Assembly (NCBI GenBank): GCA_900155495.1
Contig: FTLJ01000582.1
Coordinates: 1 to 18,215, forward strand
DNA length: 18,215 nucleotides
Direction of reading: 5' to 3'
From: Porogramme epimiltina
Taxonomy: Eukaryota; Basidiomycota; Agaricomycetes; Polyporales; Polyporaceae
The notes beneath the pieces are model-generated. The model searched no databases. It was not told where the DNA came from and saw nothing but the letters and a program-made list of their open reading frames with translations. Every line of letters begins with the position of its first letter. Positions within the stretch are counted from its first letter, which is position 1. Of the stretch, positions 8,935 to 18,215 are shown piece after piece. The position numbers and the translations under genes were made by a program.

Positions 8935-10560
8935 TTACGGCGAAGAGGCCACCATTGGACGTCCGTGATGAGGACGGACAGGGGAGGACGCACTTGACCA
9001 TGCGCCACGAGTGGTCGGCCTAGTGGCGGGGCGGCCACAGGACGCGGAACTCGACCTCGGCCTGGAATAAGCGATGCTAGTCCGTGACATCAGAGACCGC
9101 GTCGAGAGTATCGCCAATGGGTGGCTGCCGGCCTTGGGTGCATACTCTGGGAGGCATCGAGAGGAGAGGACGGGCGACGTGGGCGCGTCGGCTGACGAGC
9201 TTGTCTTGATCGTCTTGCTGCTACGAGGGGCGGCTAAGGTGGAAGAGGTAGGGAGTGCTGGGCGTTTCCCGGGAGATGTAGTTGGGGGGCGTATCGTCTT
9301 GCACCCGGAGTCGGAGGGGAGCTCAGGACGCTTACGGGGAGAGGGTCGGATCGTAGCATCTAGGGCATCGTGGGAGGGCGACGAAGAGGCGTCCCACGAG
9401 GATCCGGCCAGTGTGGGCATAGATGAACTTGCAGCGGGAGCGAGCCGACGTGACGACGGCGCACACAGGAGTTTGAGCGCCGCGCAGTCGGTGGCGGCTG
9501 CCCCTTGGGATGCGGGTGGGGCCTTGGAAGAGGATACGCTTGGCAGGAATGACGGGGCTGATGTAGAAGTTGAAAGTGCATACGGCGCGGAGAACGACCT
9601 GTGACGGGGAACAGGGATCCGGCTCCGTGGTAAGTTCCCCACAGGACGGATTTGGGGGGACGTGTCTACAATAGGATCGACGAGCGTCGGAATATCGGGC
9701 GCCGAGAATGACTTGAAGATCTCTGGACGAGTAGGGGAGGGCATTGGGGTAGGGAGGTCGTCTTCGTTCATCTCAAGGCCCGGGGGATGGCTAGGGGAAC
9801 TTTCAGAGTCGTATACGGTGACGAAAAGTCCAGGAAGAGGGGTGCGGTTGGAAGCGCAGCTGAGATCATTCATTGTTGTATCGCTGGGCCCCTGTTCGTG
9901 CAACGGAACTACGACGTAGGGAGGCGTCGTAGTGCTCGCACGAACGGTGCCGTCTCCAAGGCAGCTAGGGCCGGTGGCGCATACAACGGGCTGGGGACTC
10001 GAATGTGGAGTCTGCGCCGAGACTACTGGGGAAAGGGGTTGATTGATAGCGATGAAATGCTGAGGGAGAGGTAGTCTAGCACGGGCGCCCCCGGGGCTCG
10101 CGCGATGGGGGGTGTGGGGTTGGTACGCAACCTGTTGTGCGTGCTGCGGAATGCCGCGGAATGAGCGAGACGCGTCGCGCAGTGTAGACGGGACTTACCC
10201 AGCGCAAGAGAAGCTGTTGTGCGTCAGGCGTGTCCCAAGAAAGACCGTCGAGGTCGACGAATTCGGTCTTGACGTTGGAGAAGGATTCGTGGATGGAGTG
10301 GTCGGCCTTGAAGGAAACGAGAGCCCGTCGGTCTCGAAGACGGCAAGCAGATTATGGAGAGCGCGCACCTTAAGTACATCAAGCGCTTGCCTATCCTCTA
10401 TCTCCTGCTCCTGTTCGATCATCTTCTGCTTGAGGAGGCGCGCCTGCGCCCTGTCGCTAAGTCCTGTCGGGGCCCGCTTAGCAGGCTGGCGAATAGTCAC
10501 AGAACGATCTCCGATGGCGTTCGCCAGCCCATCAAAGCTGGACGAAGAGACTGCAGTCAT
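8935..10560 (-). CDS. Ser/Pro-rich protein of unknown function, three exons
   Basis: The model on - is 10560-10369, 10306-10199 and 10143-8935, giving 502 residues. Introns are 62 nt (GTGCGC..TTCAAG) and 55 nt (GTAAGT..CGCAG). Residues 1-64 include a charged, probably helical or coiled-coil stretch, ARLLKQKMIEQEQEIEDRQA (about 40-59). Exon 2 encodes a well-conserved-looking segment, DHSIHESFSNVKTEFVDLDG then LSWDTPDAQQLLLRW. The rest is low-complexity and rich in S, P, A and T, with two similar basic motifs, SPRKRPELP and SPGKRPALP. This pattern suggests a disordered, possibly phosphorylated regulatory protein. I do not recognise the family. The start could be 60 nt further upstream at 10620. 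The first intron is forced by a frame change into the DHSIHESF block. The C-terminal end is less certain. Confidence 0.55.
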
Positions 10561-11935
10561 GATGAAGAATGCTGTGGCCAGCCAGCGGAGAGAAATGGGG
10601 GAGAAGAGAAGAGTGGTCAAGTCGAGACTTTGGCCTGGTGGCTGACGGCGGTGGCAGGTAGGGATACGTCGCGATCGAGGCCGAGCGTGGGACTAGAGAC
10701 ACCCTGGTTATGCGATGTTGCTTTCTGAGCGGGTCGTAGAAGAAGAATGGGGGGCAAAGGAGAAGGGTGGTGGTGGTTGAGAGAGAGAGCTCGCGTCTGT
10801 GGCGGCAGCTGCAGCCTTAGCGGGAGGAGCGCCCGGTCGAACGGGCCGTTGGCGCCCGGTGGCCTGTTTGGAGCCCGCCGCGTCGCCGCTCCCTTGTTCT
10901 CCGACGGTCACGAGCGGCCGACGACAACTACGCCCATGAAGAGCGAGTAACCTTGAGTGAGTGTTATTCCGAGTTTTTGGACCCTCTGTTCACTTATCAT
11001 CTCTGATGGTCATAGGCAGCTGTCGGGACTCGGCTGCGTCCGCCGCTGTTTGCAAAATGCAGCCTGGGCGCCCTATGCGTGGACTTGGATTTCAATCTGA
11101 GCTACACGTTGATGCCTGCTCGAGGATGGGCACACCTTCAGGTGTACTGTCCGCTTCCTGCCGCGGGCGACGAGCCATTTTTACCAGTGTCGACAAGTCC
11201 GTTCTTTTCCGGTCCCGAACTGAACCTCTTTCCCACAGGAACACCGCGGTTTACAGGGCTAGATGGCCGCTATCACACTTTCCCCTCCTGGGGAGGTACT
11301 GTGATGCAATCTACCCACAGTCTCCTTCATTCACGTCAGGCTTCTCGGATGCCCGCGGGTCACATTCAACTGGGGAATGCGAAGGAGGCGTGTCGTGCCT
11401 CCGCGCCGTTGAGCTTCCCTTGGGCGGGGAGCCTCTCGCTGCAGTCGGCCAGCAAGTTCCCATCGCCCGCGTCCGTGGCTTGTCGGTCGTTGGGCATACG
11501 ATGGCGGACATGATTGGATCTAGGTACTATATCGTTTTTGATGCCCGATTCGCGTCCGACCCTAGCGTTGCGATGCAGGCAGATCCTCTCGAGGCCCTCG
11601 GGCCCTCTCGAAAGGCTGTTCGTGGCTTGTGTAGGCTATGTCGTGTGCGGGGGTAAATATATCTAGTTTGCGAACGCACTGGGACGAAGATTGGGAGGGA
11701 AGAGAAGGCGCGGAAGAAGTAAAAACGCGTTCATGTGGTGTTTGAGGGGAGGCGTGCGCGGTGTTACGCGTCACGCGACAAGCGCCGGGAAGTCGCAACG
11801 GGATGCGTTGTCCTCGCGTGGCCCGCGCTCGCTCTCCCCGTCCGCCATCCTCCCTGCTTCATGTCGCGTCCTTGGCCCGCTCACACTCCGCCCCACCCCT
11901 CTCACTAGCTCCCCTCACGATCACGACCATCCGCG
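10561..11935. promoter_or_regulatory. Divergent 1.4-kb promoter region
   Basis: This lies between the Ser/Pro-rich gene (-) and the Byr4-like gene (+). A purine-rich stretch on + at about 10739-10793 is a CT-rich tract on -, about 180-230 bp before the - start, as in many fungal promoters. Two overlapping + frames occur (10961-11656 with 231 codons, 11079-11513 with 144 codons), but neither has recognisable motifs. ACGCGT boxes at 11725 and 11766 and a CT-rich leader precede the ATG at 11936. Confidence 0.45.
11725..11771. promoter_or_regulatory. Two ACGCGT (MCB-type) boxes before the Byr4-like gene
   Basis: ACGCGT occurs at 11725-11730 and 11766-11771, 165-211 bp before the start codon. The second is followed by TCACGCG, a partial copy. 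In yeasts this hexamer is bound by MBF and drives G1/S transcription. Control of this gene by such a factor is inference. Confidence 0.4.
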
Positions 11936-14900
11936 ATGAGTGTTGTCGCTCTCAAACAGCCAGGTTCGTCCTCAGCCTCGTACTCGGGTTCTCCCCGCTC
12001 AATTTGCTTTTCAGATCCGGCAGAGAACTGGGACGAAGACTTCGAGTTCAACGCTGGCACACATGCGCAGGACATCCAGATGCACGACGATAACGACCGC
12101 AAGGACGCCCCCGCCCCCGCCCGCGTCGCGCCTGCCCCACCGACGACACCGCTCCGAGAGAAGAACACCCTCCAGAACTGGGCCGAACCCGGCCCGTCCA
12201 CTCCTTTACGCCGCCTGCAGCAGACAGAAAACTGGGACGACGACTTCCAGGACGACTCCCCCAACCCCGCCGCACACAGACCCGGCAAGGCGCCCCAGAA
12301 CGGCGCCGTCCACCCGAGCGGCTCCGGCTCCCCCGTCGAGAACTGGGACGACGAGTTTGAGGACAACCCGCGCAACGGCACATCCCCCCGACGGAGGACG
12401 CCCCGCAAGAAGACTTCGTGGGGATCCTCGGACGAGGAGGACGAGGATGGGTTCGGGGACAGGGAGGACGACCGCACCGTCACCTCCCGCTCTCGAGGTA
12501 TGCCCTTTGCCATCTCCTGCGACATCCCGCCCGTGCCCCCTCTCCCGTCTCCTTTCCCTCGCTCCCCCACGGCCTCCGTCTTCTCCGTCCCCGTCTCCTC
12601 AACCGGACGCGAGTCCTCGGCCGGCCACTCCTACATGTCCACCGCGCATCTCGCGCTGCGGCCCACCGTCTCGGGGAGCTCCGCCGTGGCCGCCCGCCTC
12701 GCCCTACTCCCTCCGAGCCCTCCGATCCATCGCGAGCGGCGGCGACTGCGCAAGAAGTCGCGTCCGCCACACCACTTCGAGGAGGGCATCTTCGAGCTCG
12801 ACGACCGCGCAGAGCTCGCAGCGGAGCAAGCGCGGCCCGTCACCCCCGAGAACACCGGAAAGAAGCCCCCCGCCGTGCCCGCCGAGGACCCGCAGCCCGA
12901 GGTCGGGAACACGTCCACAACGACCAAGACGCCCCTCCTCTCGCGCATCGGCTCCGTGGGCAAGAAGTGGAGCACCGGCCGCAAGAAACGCGCCAGCCAC
13001 GGGCCCACCGAGATCGCACTCAAGGAGCGCGACGAGCAACCACCCCCGCGCCAGCGTGAGCACGACGACAGCGGCGGATCGCGCCCGACGAGCTTCTTTG
13101 GCGGCTCGTCGCCTGGCCACGGGACCGGCGGGAGCAAGAATTGGTTTTTTCGCGGTGGTGGCGGCGGTCAGGGCCCGGGGTCGGGCGGCGCGTCACCCGC
13201 GGGTGACTCCCCACTGAAGCACGAGAAGAGCGTCGAACGGCTCCTCCACCTCATGGGCGTCGACCGCGACCGCGGCCGCGAGCCAGGCTCCCCGTCCTCC
13301 ATGGACCGGAAGGGCAAGGGCCGTGCGCATGGTCGCGAGGGCACGGGCAGCTCGGCCCTCCCGGAGGACCTAGAGGCCGCCGTCGATGGCAGCGCCGTCC
13401 CGAATTCCGCTCTGTTCGGTGGCGGCACGCCGCGGAGGCCGACGTCAATGCAAGTCGCATCCTCGAACGGCTCTAACTCGTCTGCGGCATCAAGCTGGAA
13501 CAATCGCCCGCCCGTTCCGAGGCACGTCTCGTACACGGACGGACGCCACCGACGTCCCACGACGCCCAGCAGTCGCGCAAGCTCAAAACCGCGTTCGGCG
13601 TCCGCGAGTGTTGAAGACGTGCATCGCGCGAAGAAGAGCTCGACGGCCGCTTCGGGTCGTGCTTCGTCCAACGAGCGGTCTAGCGATGCGCACGGGCACG
13701 CCGTCCCGGGAGTCCCGCCGCTCGAGGGCGACGAGAAAGGCAGTCGCCGGTTCATGGGCGGCATCCGCAGGATAAGCCTTGGCGGGAGCAAGCACAAACG
13801 GACGAAGAGCATCACGCCGGAGGAAAAGAAACTAAAGACGGTCAGCGCCGCGCTCGTCGCGCAAGACGCACACGAGTCGCAAGACCAGAGCACCCCTCGG
13901 CCGCCGTCACGCACTATTCGCAGCAGCATCGACGTCCCTCTTCTCCCGCCCATCGAGCTCCAACCGCCGTCCCCACCGCGAAACAGGGGCAAAGGTGACC
14001 GTAAGTCGTTTGGCTTTAGCTGCGTAAGTGCTTTATTGACCTTGACCTTCTCCAGAACCTCTCCGTCCGTATCCGACCCTCACCTCACGGCCTGCGCCAG
14101 TGTCGGCGTCGGCATCTCAAGAGACGGCGTTACCAACCATCCCGTCTCCGCTTCCATCTCCGACTCGCGCTCGACCGTCCACCTCTCCAGTTCAAACCGC
14201 CTCTCTCGGCCGAACGGCGCAACCACCAAGAGTACGTGATACCCCCACCGACTCCGCCGTTCCGCGCCGCAACTCCCTCGGAGACCTCAAGATCCCCGCC
14301 CGTATCAGCCAGGCACAGGTTGGATTGCGGCGAGACCTTAGCATGGTGCGAGACTTCGCGACCAGCGTCGAACGTAAGTATCTTTGTTCCCGTTCTTGTT
14401 GCCGCCGCTGACGCTTGCACAGAGCTCAAGCAGTTGCAGCTGACGTATACGATGCTCGCCGGCCATGTGCGCGCAATGTGCAACGAGCCGACCGAATCCC
14501 AGTCGCGTCCGGTCTCCCCGTCTTTCATCCACCTGCCCAAGCCTGCGTCGCGGTCTCGCGCAAACACGAGTCCCACCACCACCCCTTCGCTCTCGCGCTC
14601 ACAGCTCAGCACCGCGTTCCTCAACATCGAGGCCAAATATCGACTCTCTTGGGAATGCGCTGAGCTTCTCATCGACCTCGGTGGAGGCGCCCCTGTGCAA
14701 CCTCAAACTTCCCCTCCACCTTCCTCAAGCCACTCCGTCCCCGCCTCTGCTGCTCCCCCCGCTGACGGACGCAAGAGTCGCGAGCGCGCGATTACGCTCG
14801 GCGGCGACGAACCCAAGCCTGCTATCCATGCGGCGCCACAGGGCGCCACTTCTCCACCTCTCGCGAGTCCCCCTCCATCTCAGTGGCGTGCGTCGACAGG

Positions 14901-16164
14901 ACGACACGATCTCTCGCAGCGGCAGCTCCTGCTGCTGCGCGAGATGCTGAACAACCCCGACCCATCCATGACGATGTCCATCGAGCCGAACATCCCGGAA
15001 GAGGACATCAACCGCAACTGGCGATGGGGCGACGCGATGAACAGCACGGTCACCCTTCCGAGCGAGGAGTCTGGTATCGCTCCCGACGCGCAGCCCTCGC
15101 CCTCCAAGAAGCGGCGGACGAGCCGCCTCGGCATGCGCCACATCCGCGACATGCTCCGGTCGCTCAAGAAGAACCAGACCCAACCTGTCGTCCTCCCCCG
15201 TGTCCCTCCCTCAACGTCTTCCGTGTCTGCCAGCACCGACTCGTCGCTTAACTTGCCTCGTGAGTCCCGTCGTCCTCAGTCCGCCCTCCAACGACGTCGT
15301 GCGAAGACAAGCTCAGGTCCCGAGTCCGTCGCGTCGCGGCGAGACAACATCCACCCGAACTCGCCATATGGCACGACGCCCGCGATCTCACACAAGTCCT
15401 CTCCGCGGCGCCCGTCGCTCGCGTCGATCTTTCGACTCGGGCAGCGGACAAAGTCGTCTCTCACGACCGGTCCCTCCGCCGACGACCTCAGTTCCGCGAC
15501 GACGTCCGGCCAGAGGAGCGGCACCAGCCTCGGCGATCATGAAGACTGGGACCATATCGAATCCGCGTCGGACCTCGACCACGCTGCGCGTTCATTCGGC
15601 CTCTCTGCGGACGGTACGGCGACGGTGCGCGGGAAGAAGGGCAAGTCACCGTACCTCTTCAGCCAGCGCTCGCCCGACATCGACGGCGCGTTGCGCGCTC
15701 CCGAGGCGTCGCTCTCGTCGTTATTCAGTCCTGGCGCGGGCGGTGAATCGCCCAAGAAACCCGCCTCCGCCATCCCTCCCTCGACACTCCAAGCGTATCA
15801 ACGGTCGATCAAGCTCTCCGACGTCCGCGAGGTTGATACCGGCGACGAAGGTAATGGACACCTACCCCGCGCGGCCTCACGTAACAAGAACCGACAGTCC
15901 GCTCCGAGCCCGAGTCCGCGTCGGCCGCCGTCGAGGGGGAGGAAGAACCCGACGGGCTCTGTACGTTCTGCGCCGCCCCAACCGTGGGGCACGCCGAGCC
16001 CCGAGGTGAGCGCGGCGATGCTGCCAGAGGTCCGGCTTGCGATGGCCCCGGAGAACATCAAACCATTGCTGGAGAACGCTCGCGAGGTCCATGCGCGGTG
16101 TGCGGATTGTATCGCGGAGCTGGAGGCGTTGTTGAATAGCGGGAGGGGTGTGAGCCCAGCATGA
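11936..16164 (+). CDS. Byr4/Bfa1-like regulator of septation and mitotic exit, four exons
   Basis: The model joins 11936-11963, 12015-14000, 14056-14373 and 14423-16164 (4074 nt, about 1357 residues). Introns are 51, 55 and 49 nt, all GT..AG. The N-terminus carries ENWDEDFEF (13-21), a partial QNWAEPG (63-69), ENWDDDFQ (81-88) and ENWDDEFED (118-126). Such W-D-acidic-F repeats are typical of Byr4/Bfa1, which works with Cdc16/Bub2 at the spindle pole body as a GTPase-activating complex for Spg1/Tem1 and so delays cytokinesis. A long, basic, Ser/Pro-rich and probably disordered middle follows. Two compact helical blocks look conserved: about 753-864, including LRRDLSMVRDFATSVEQLKQ and AKYRLSWECAELLIDLG, and about 1312-1350, including APENIKPLLENAREVHARC. 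The first intron is inferred from its TTTTCAG acceptor and from restoring a short leader before the first repeat. The family call rests mainly on the repeats; another spindle-pole scaffold is possible. Confidence 0.68.
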
Positions 16165-16614
16165 GGGTTTGTTTTGGACTGTTGCTGTCGCTCGCTCGTT
16201 CGTGTGCGTTGTCGTCCGTGCTTTGATGTTACTTATGTGTTGCTTTCGTTCGCACCACGCTATCCTCACGCCCAATCTGTCATGTACCTAATGCATTACG
16301 TTACGCGTAGTACTTATCACGATCTCATTCACGCCGAACATAATAAAATTGTCCTTCCAGTGATACCCAGCGTGATGAGGAATCTTAAGACGGACGGAGG
16401 GGAAGATCCTCTGGTCCACGCATGCGCGCGCGGTGCGAGACGGGTGCCGGTGAGTGCTCACGCTCAGGCACGCTGCACGCGCGCGTTGTCTTGGGCTTCT
16501 TTTGCGCATCACTTACATACCTCCTTCTCCCCTCCCTGCTGCCACCACCTCGCCTCCTCTCTCCTCCTCATTTCTGCCACCACTACTACGCCCACGGAGG
16601 GCCGGGAGTTGCAA
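16165..16614 (+). other. 3' UTR of the Byr4-like gene and leader of the next locus
   Basis: An AATAAA polyadenylation-type signal lies at 16342-16347, about 178 bp after the stop. A long CT-rich stretch (about 16512-16575) precedes an ATG at 16615 followed closely by a GTAAGC donor at 16633. That looks like the promoter, leader and first exon of the following Whi2-like locus. No gene is supported inside this stretch. Confidence 0.45.
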
Positions 16615-18015
16615 TGGAAAGATGGATCCCAGGTAAGCATGTCTCCCTCCGTTCTTGCGTCCCCCACGCCCGCTACCTTGAGCAAGACGAGACTGGGCGT
16701 CGCCCCATCCTCCCGTTCTCTGCAGCCTGGCTCCCCAGCCACAGACGGTATATCTCCTCACCCCAGCTGTCTCTAGTCGCCGTCCCTGATGCTGCACCCT
16801 ACACCAATGACTCGCTCCCCTACCCCGTCTCCCCGCCACCCCAGCTCCCCCAGCCCCTCATCATGGACCTCCAAGAGTCCGAGACAATCAAGGATGATCT
16901 CGCGGCCATGAGGCGGCGTACAAAGGAGGTCAAACGTCACATTCCAGCCCTCTGCCCAGTCGCCTCCCGCCGCATCCGTTCTAGGCTCCTCGAAGCACCA
17001 CCACTCCGAGACGGTCCGCAAGGCCATCCTCACCCTCCACATTTACCCAGAGGCCGCCGTACAGGCTTGCGACGAGGTCAAAGCCCATTTCTGCATGTTC
17101 CAAGAGCAGTGAGCCGGGTTCAATGCTGGTTCTACCATGCCGACGTCCGCTCTCGGTTCTCCTACATCATCGCTGAAGGCAGTAGCTAGCTCGTACAAGC
17201 CAGCTCCATCCCCTTCGCAAGCGCCGCCTACCTCCCGTCGCTGCAGCAGCATGCCTCACAGTCTCGCTCTTCTTCCTGTCGCCATCTTTTGCGTTCCGGT
17301 AGCCACAGGCTCCCTTTCGCCGCCACGGCCACTCGCCCGTGCAGCCTCGATCTTCGTGGCAGGCAATCTAGCGTCGAGAACAGTGTCGGCCTTCCCGAAT
17401 CCATCCTCCTCTGCCTCTATCCAAATACCCTTGTCCTCAGCCGTCAAAGTGCAGCCCTATCCGATGGAGATAATGCTGACTATGAGATCTATGTGCGTGA
17501 CCGGGTCATGCCCTCCTCGCCTACACGTTCCTAACTTCCCCCTCTCCCCATCGCCCCCACTCCTCCGCCGCGGATTGAGCTGCCCTCCTCGCACCCGCCT
17601 CCGCCGCGTAGTTCGACCCTGACTGCTTCGACTACGTACTCACCTTCTTCCAACACATGTGGGACGAATTCTGCAGTACGCTCGCGAACCCGGGCTGCCT
17701 GCCCGTCGCGCAGCAGCGGCAGCTCCAAGGCGGCTTGCCCAGGTCCTACTTTGGACACTCCGCATCGCAGAACACTCTGTTGGCAAAGCAGGCAATCATC
17801 GTACACCGCGAGGAGCTCAAGTACTTCTCGATCCCGCCCAAGGGCGGCCGCAAGGTGATGGGCCTGCGCGGCATCGTCAACGATGCGCTCCTTGATCTCA
17901 AGCGTAGTTGCGGTCAGCACCTGCTCCACAAGCACTACGTCTTCATGGCGCTCTAGCGGAACGTAAAGGAGAACGACCTCGCCGAGCAGCACCTCACTGA
18001 TATGCTCTGGACGAG
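16615..18015 (+). pseudogene. Decayed Whi2-like (BTB/KCTD-fold) stress-response gene
   Basis: Whi2 proteins act with Psr-type phosphatases in stress signalling and restrain TORC1 in yeast. The clear part is two exons: about 17342-17492 (LPESILLCLYPN, then VLSRQ) and 17612 onward (FDPDCFDYVLTFFQHMWDEF, QAIIVHREELKYFSIPP, CGQHLL, VFMAL, RNVKEND, AEQHLTDML), joined across a 119-nt GTGCGT..GCGTAG intron. The joined EIY-FDPD junction suits the BTB-like fold. Between VFMAL and RNVKEND stands TAG (17954-17956), where my recollection of the family is a glutamine. After AEQHLTDML the frame reaches a GTGCGT donor (18016), but the usual C-terminal exon, rich in D, E and W, is not found in the remaining 200 bp. 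Upstream, LQESETIKDDLAAMRRR (about 16866-16916) and ETVRKAILTLHIYPEAAVQA (about 17010-17070) lie in different frames without a plausible intron. I conclude it is broken, unless the TAG is an assembly or sequencing error. Confidence 0.62.
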
Positions 18016-18215
18016 GTGCGTCTCCCTCCCTCTTAGGATCGTCCTCTGTTGTTCTGGTGGAAACCCGCGGTGTGTGCAAACATCCTTCGTCTGTCTTCGG
18101 CTGTTGTAGGTTGCCTAACCAACTGCATGTGGTTTATATTGCAAGGGCTGGTGCAATGGGATAGAGGTGGATTAGGTTAGGAAGTCGATCGAAGACGAGC
18201 CGCAGGCGAGTCGAA
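18016..18215. other. Unassigned right end
   Basis: This follows the apparent last splice donor of the Whi2-like remnant. It holds no open frame with recognisable content and no similarity that I can see to the missing Whi2 C-terminus. It probably marks where the remnant was truncated. Confidence 0.4.

Noticed and set aside
11940..13217. 425-codon + frame overlapping the Byr4-like gene
   Set aside because: It is out of frame with the ENWDEDF repeats and consists of R/P/S/T low complexity, as expected of a shifted frame in GC-rich coding DNA.
13168..13992. 274-codon - frame inside the Byr4-like gene
   Set aside because: It is antisense to a frame with repeat motifs and consistent splicing, and it has no recognisable domain.
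17531..18079. 182-codon - frame at the right end
   Set aside because: The opposite strand carries the Whi2-like motifs with good codon bias. This frame is its antisense shadow.
18170..18182. TTAGG-like repeats resembling telomere sequence
   Set aside because: Only two short units are present, without TTAGGG runs or a chromosome-end context.

Overview
The window looks like nuclear DNA of a filamentous basidiomycete (Agaricomycotina, possibly a polypore-type mushroom). The signs are high GC, many short GT..AG introns of about 50-60 nt, pyrimidine-rich leaders before start codons, few operon-like overlaps, and products typical of fungi: a CAP59/CMT1-type glycosyltransferase, an F-box protein, a Byr4/Bfa1-like protein and a Whi2-like protein. 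No species can be named from sequence alone. No CRISPR array, tRNA, rRNA or bacterial mobile element was seen.

Layout. Positions 1-2174 hold no convincing gene, only short hairpins. At about 2240-2681 there is a frame-broken remnant that resembles the C-terminal part of an F-box/LRR-type protein. Just before it lies a symmetric pair of E-box and CRE-like elements. A GT69-family mannosyltransferase-like membrane protein is encoded on + at 3428-5056. It converges, with a 126-bp gap, on an acetamidase/formamidase-family gene on - (5183-6608). I reconstructed that gene as eight exons, including a 9-nt and a 21-nt exon. The amidase gene is divergent from an F-box gene on + (6936-8302, two exons). 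Their shared 327-bp promoter carries three ACGCGT boxes in 29 bp, one overlapping a CRE-like site. A Ser/Pro-rich protein of unknown function follows on - (8935-10560, three exons).

After a 1.4-kb divergent intergenic region comes the largest gene, 11936-16164 on + (four exons, about 1357 residues). Its repeated ENWD(E/D)(D/E)F motifs point to Byr4/Bfa1, the scaffold of the GTPase-activating complex that restrains the septation/mitotic-exit network. Two ACGCGT boxes sit in its promoter. Its first intron is 51 nt with no in-frame stop, so it is invisible to a plain ORF scan.

The right end (about 16615-18015, +) holds a decayed copy of a Whi2-like (BTB/KCTD-fold) stress-response gene. An in-frame TAG interrupts a conserved stretch, upstream pieces sit in different frames, and the expected C-terminal exon is missing.

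The genes do not form a single pathway. Loose themes are regulation of growth and the cell cycle (Byr4-like gene, Whi2-like remnant, ACGCGT boxes, F-box protein) and turnover of F-box and Whi2 copies. I did not find a clearly new multi-gene system. The most useful points are the microexons, the ACGCGT and CRE clusters, the hidden intron and the two gene relics.
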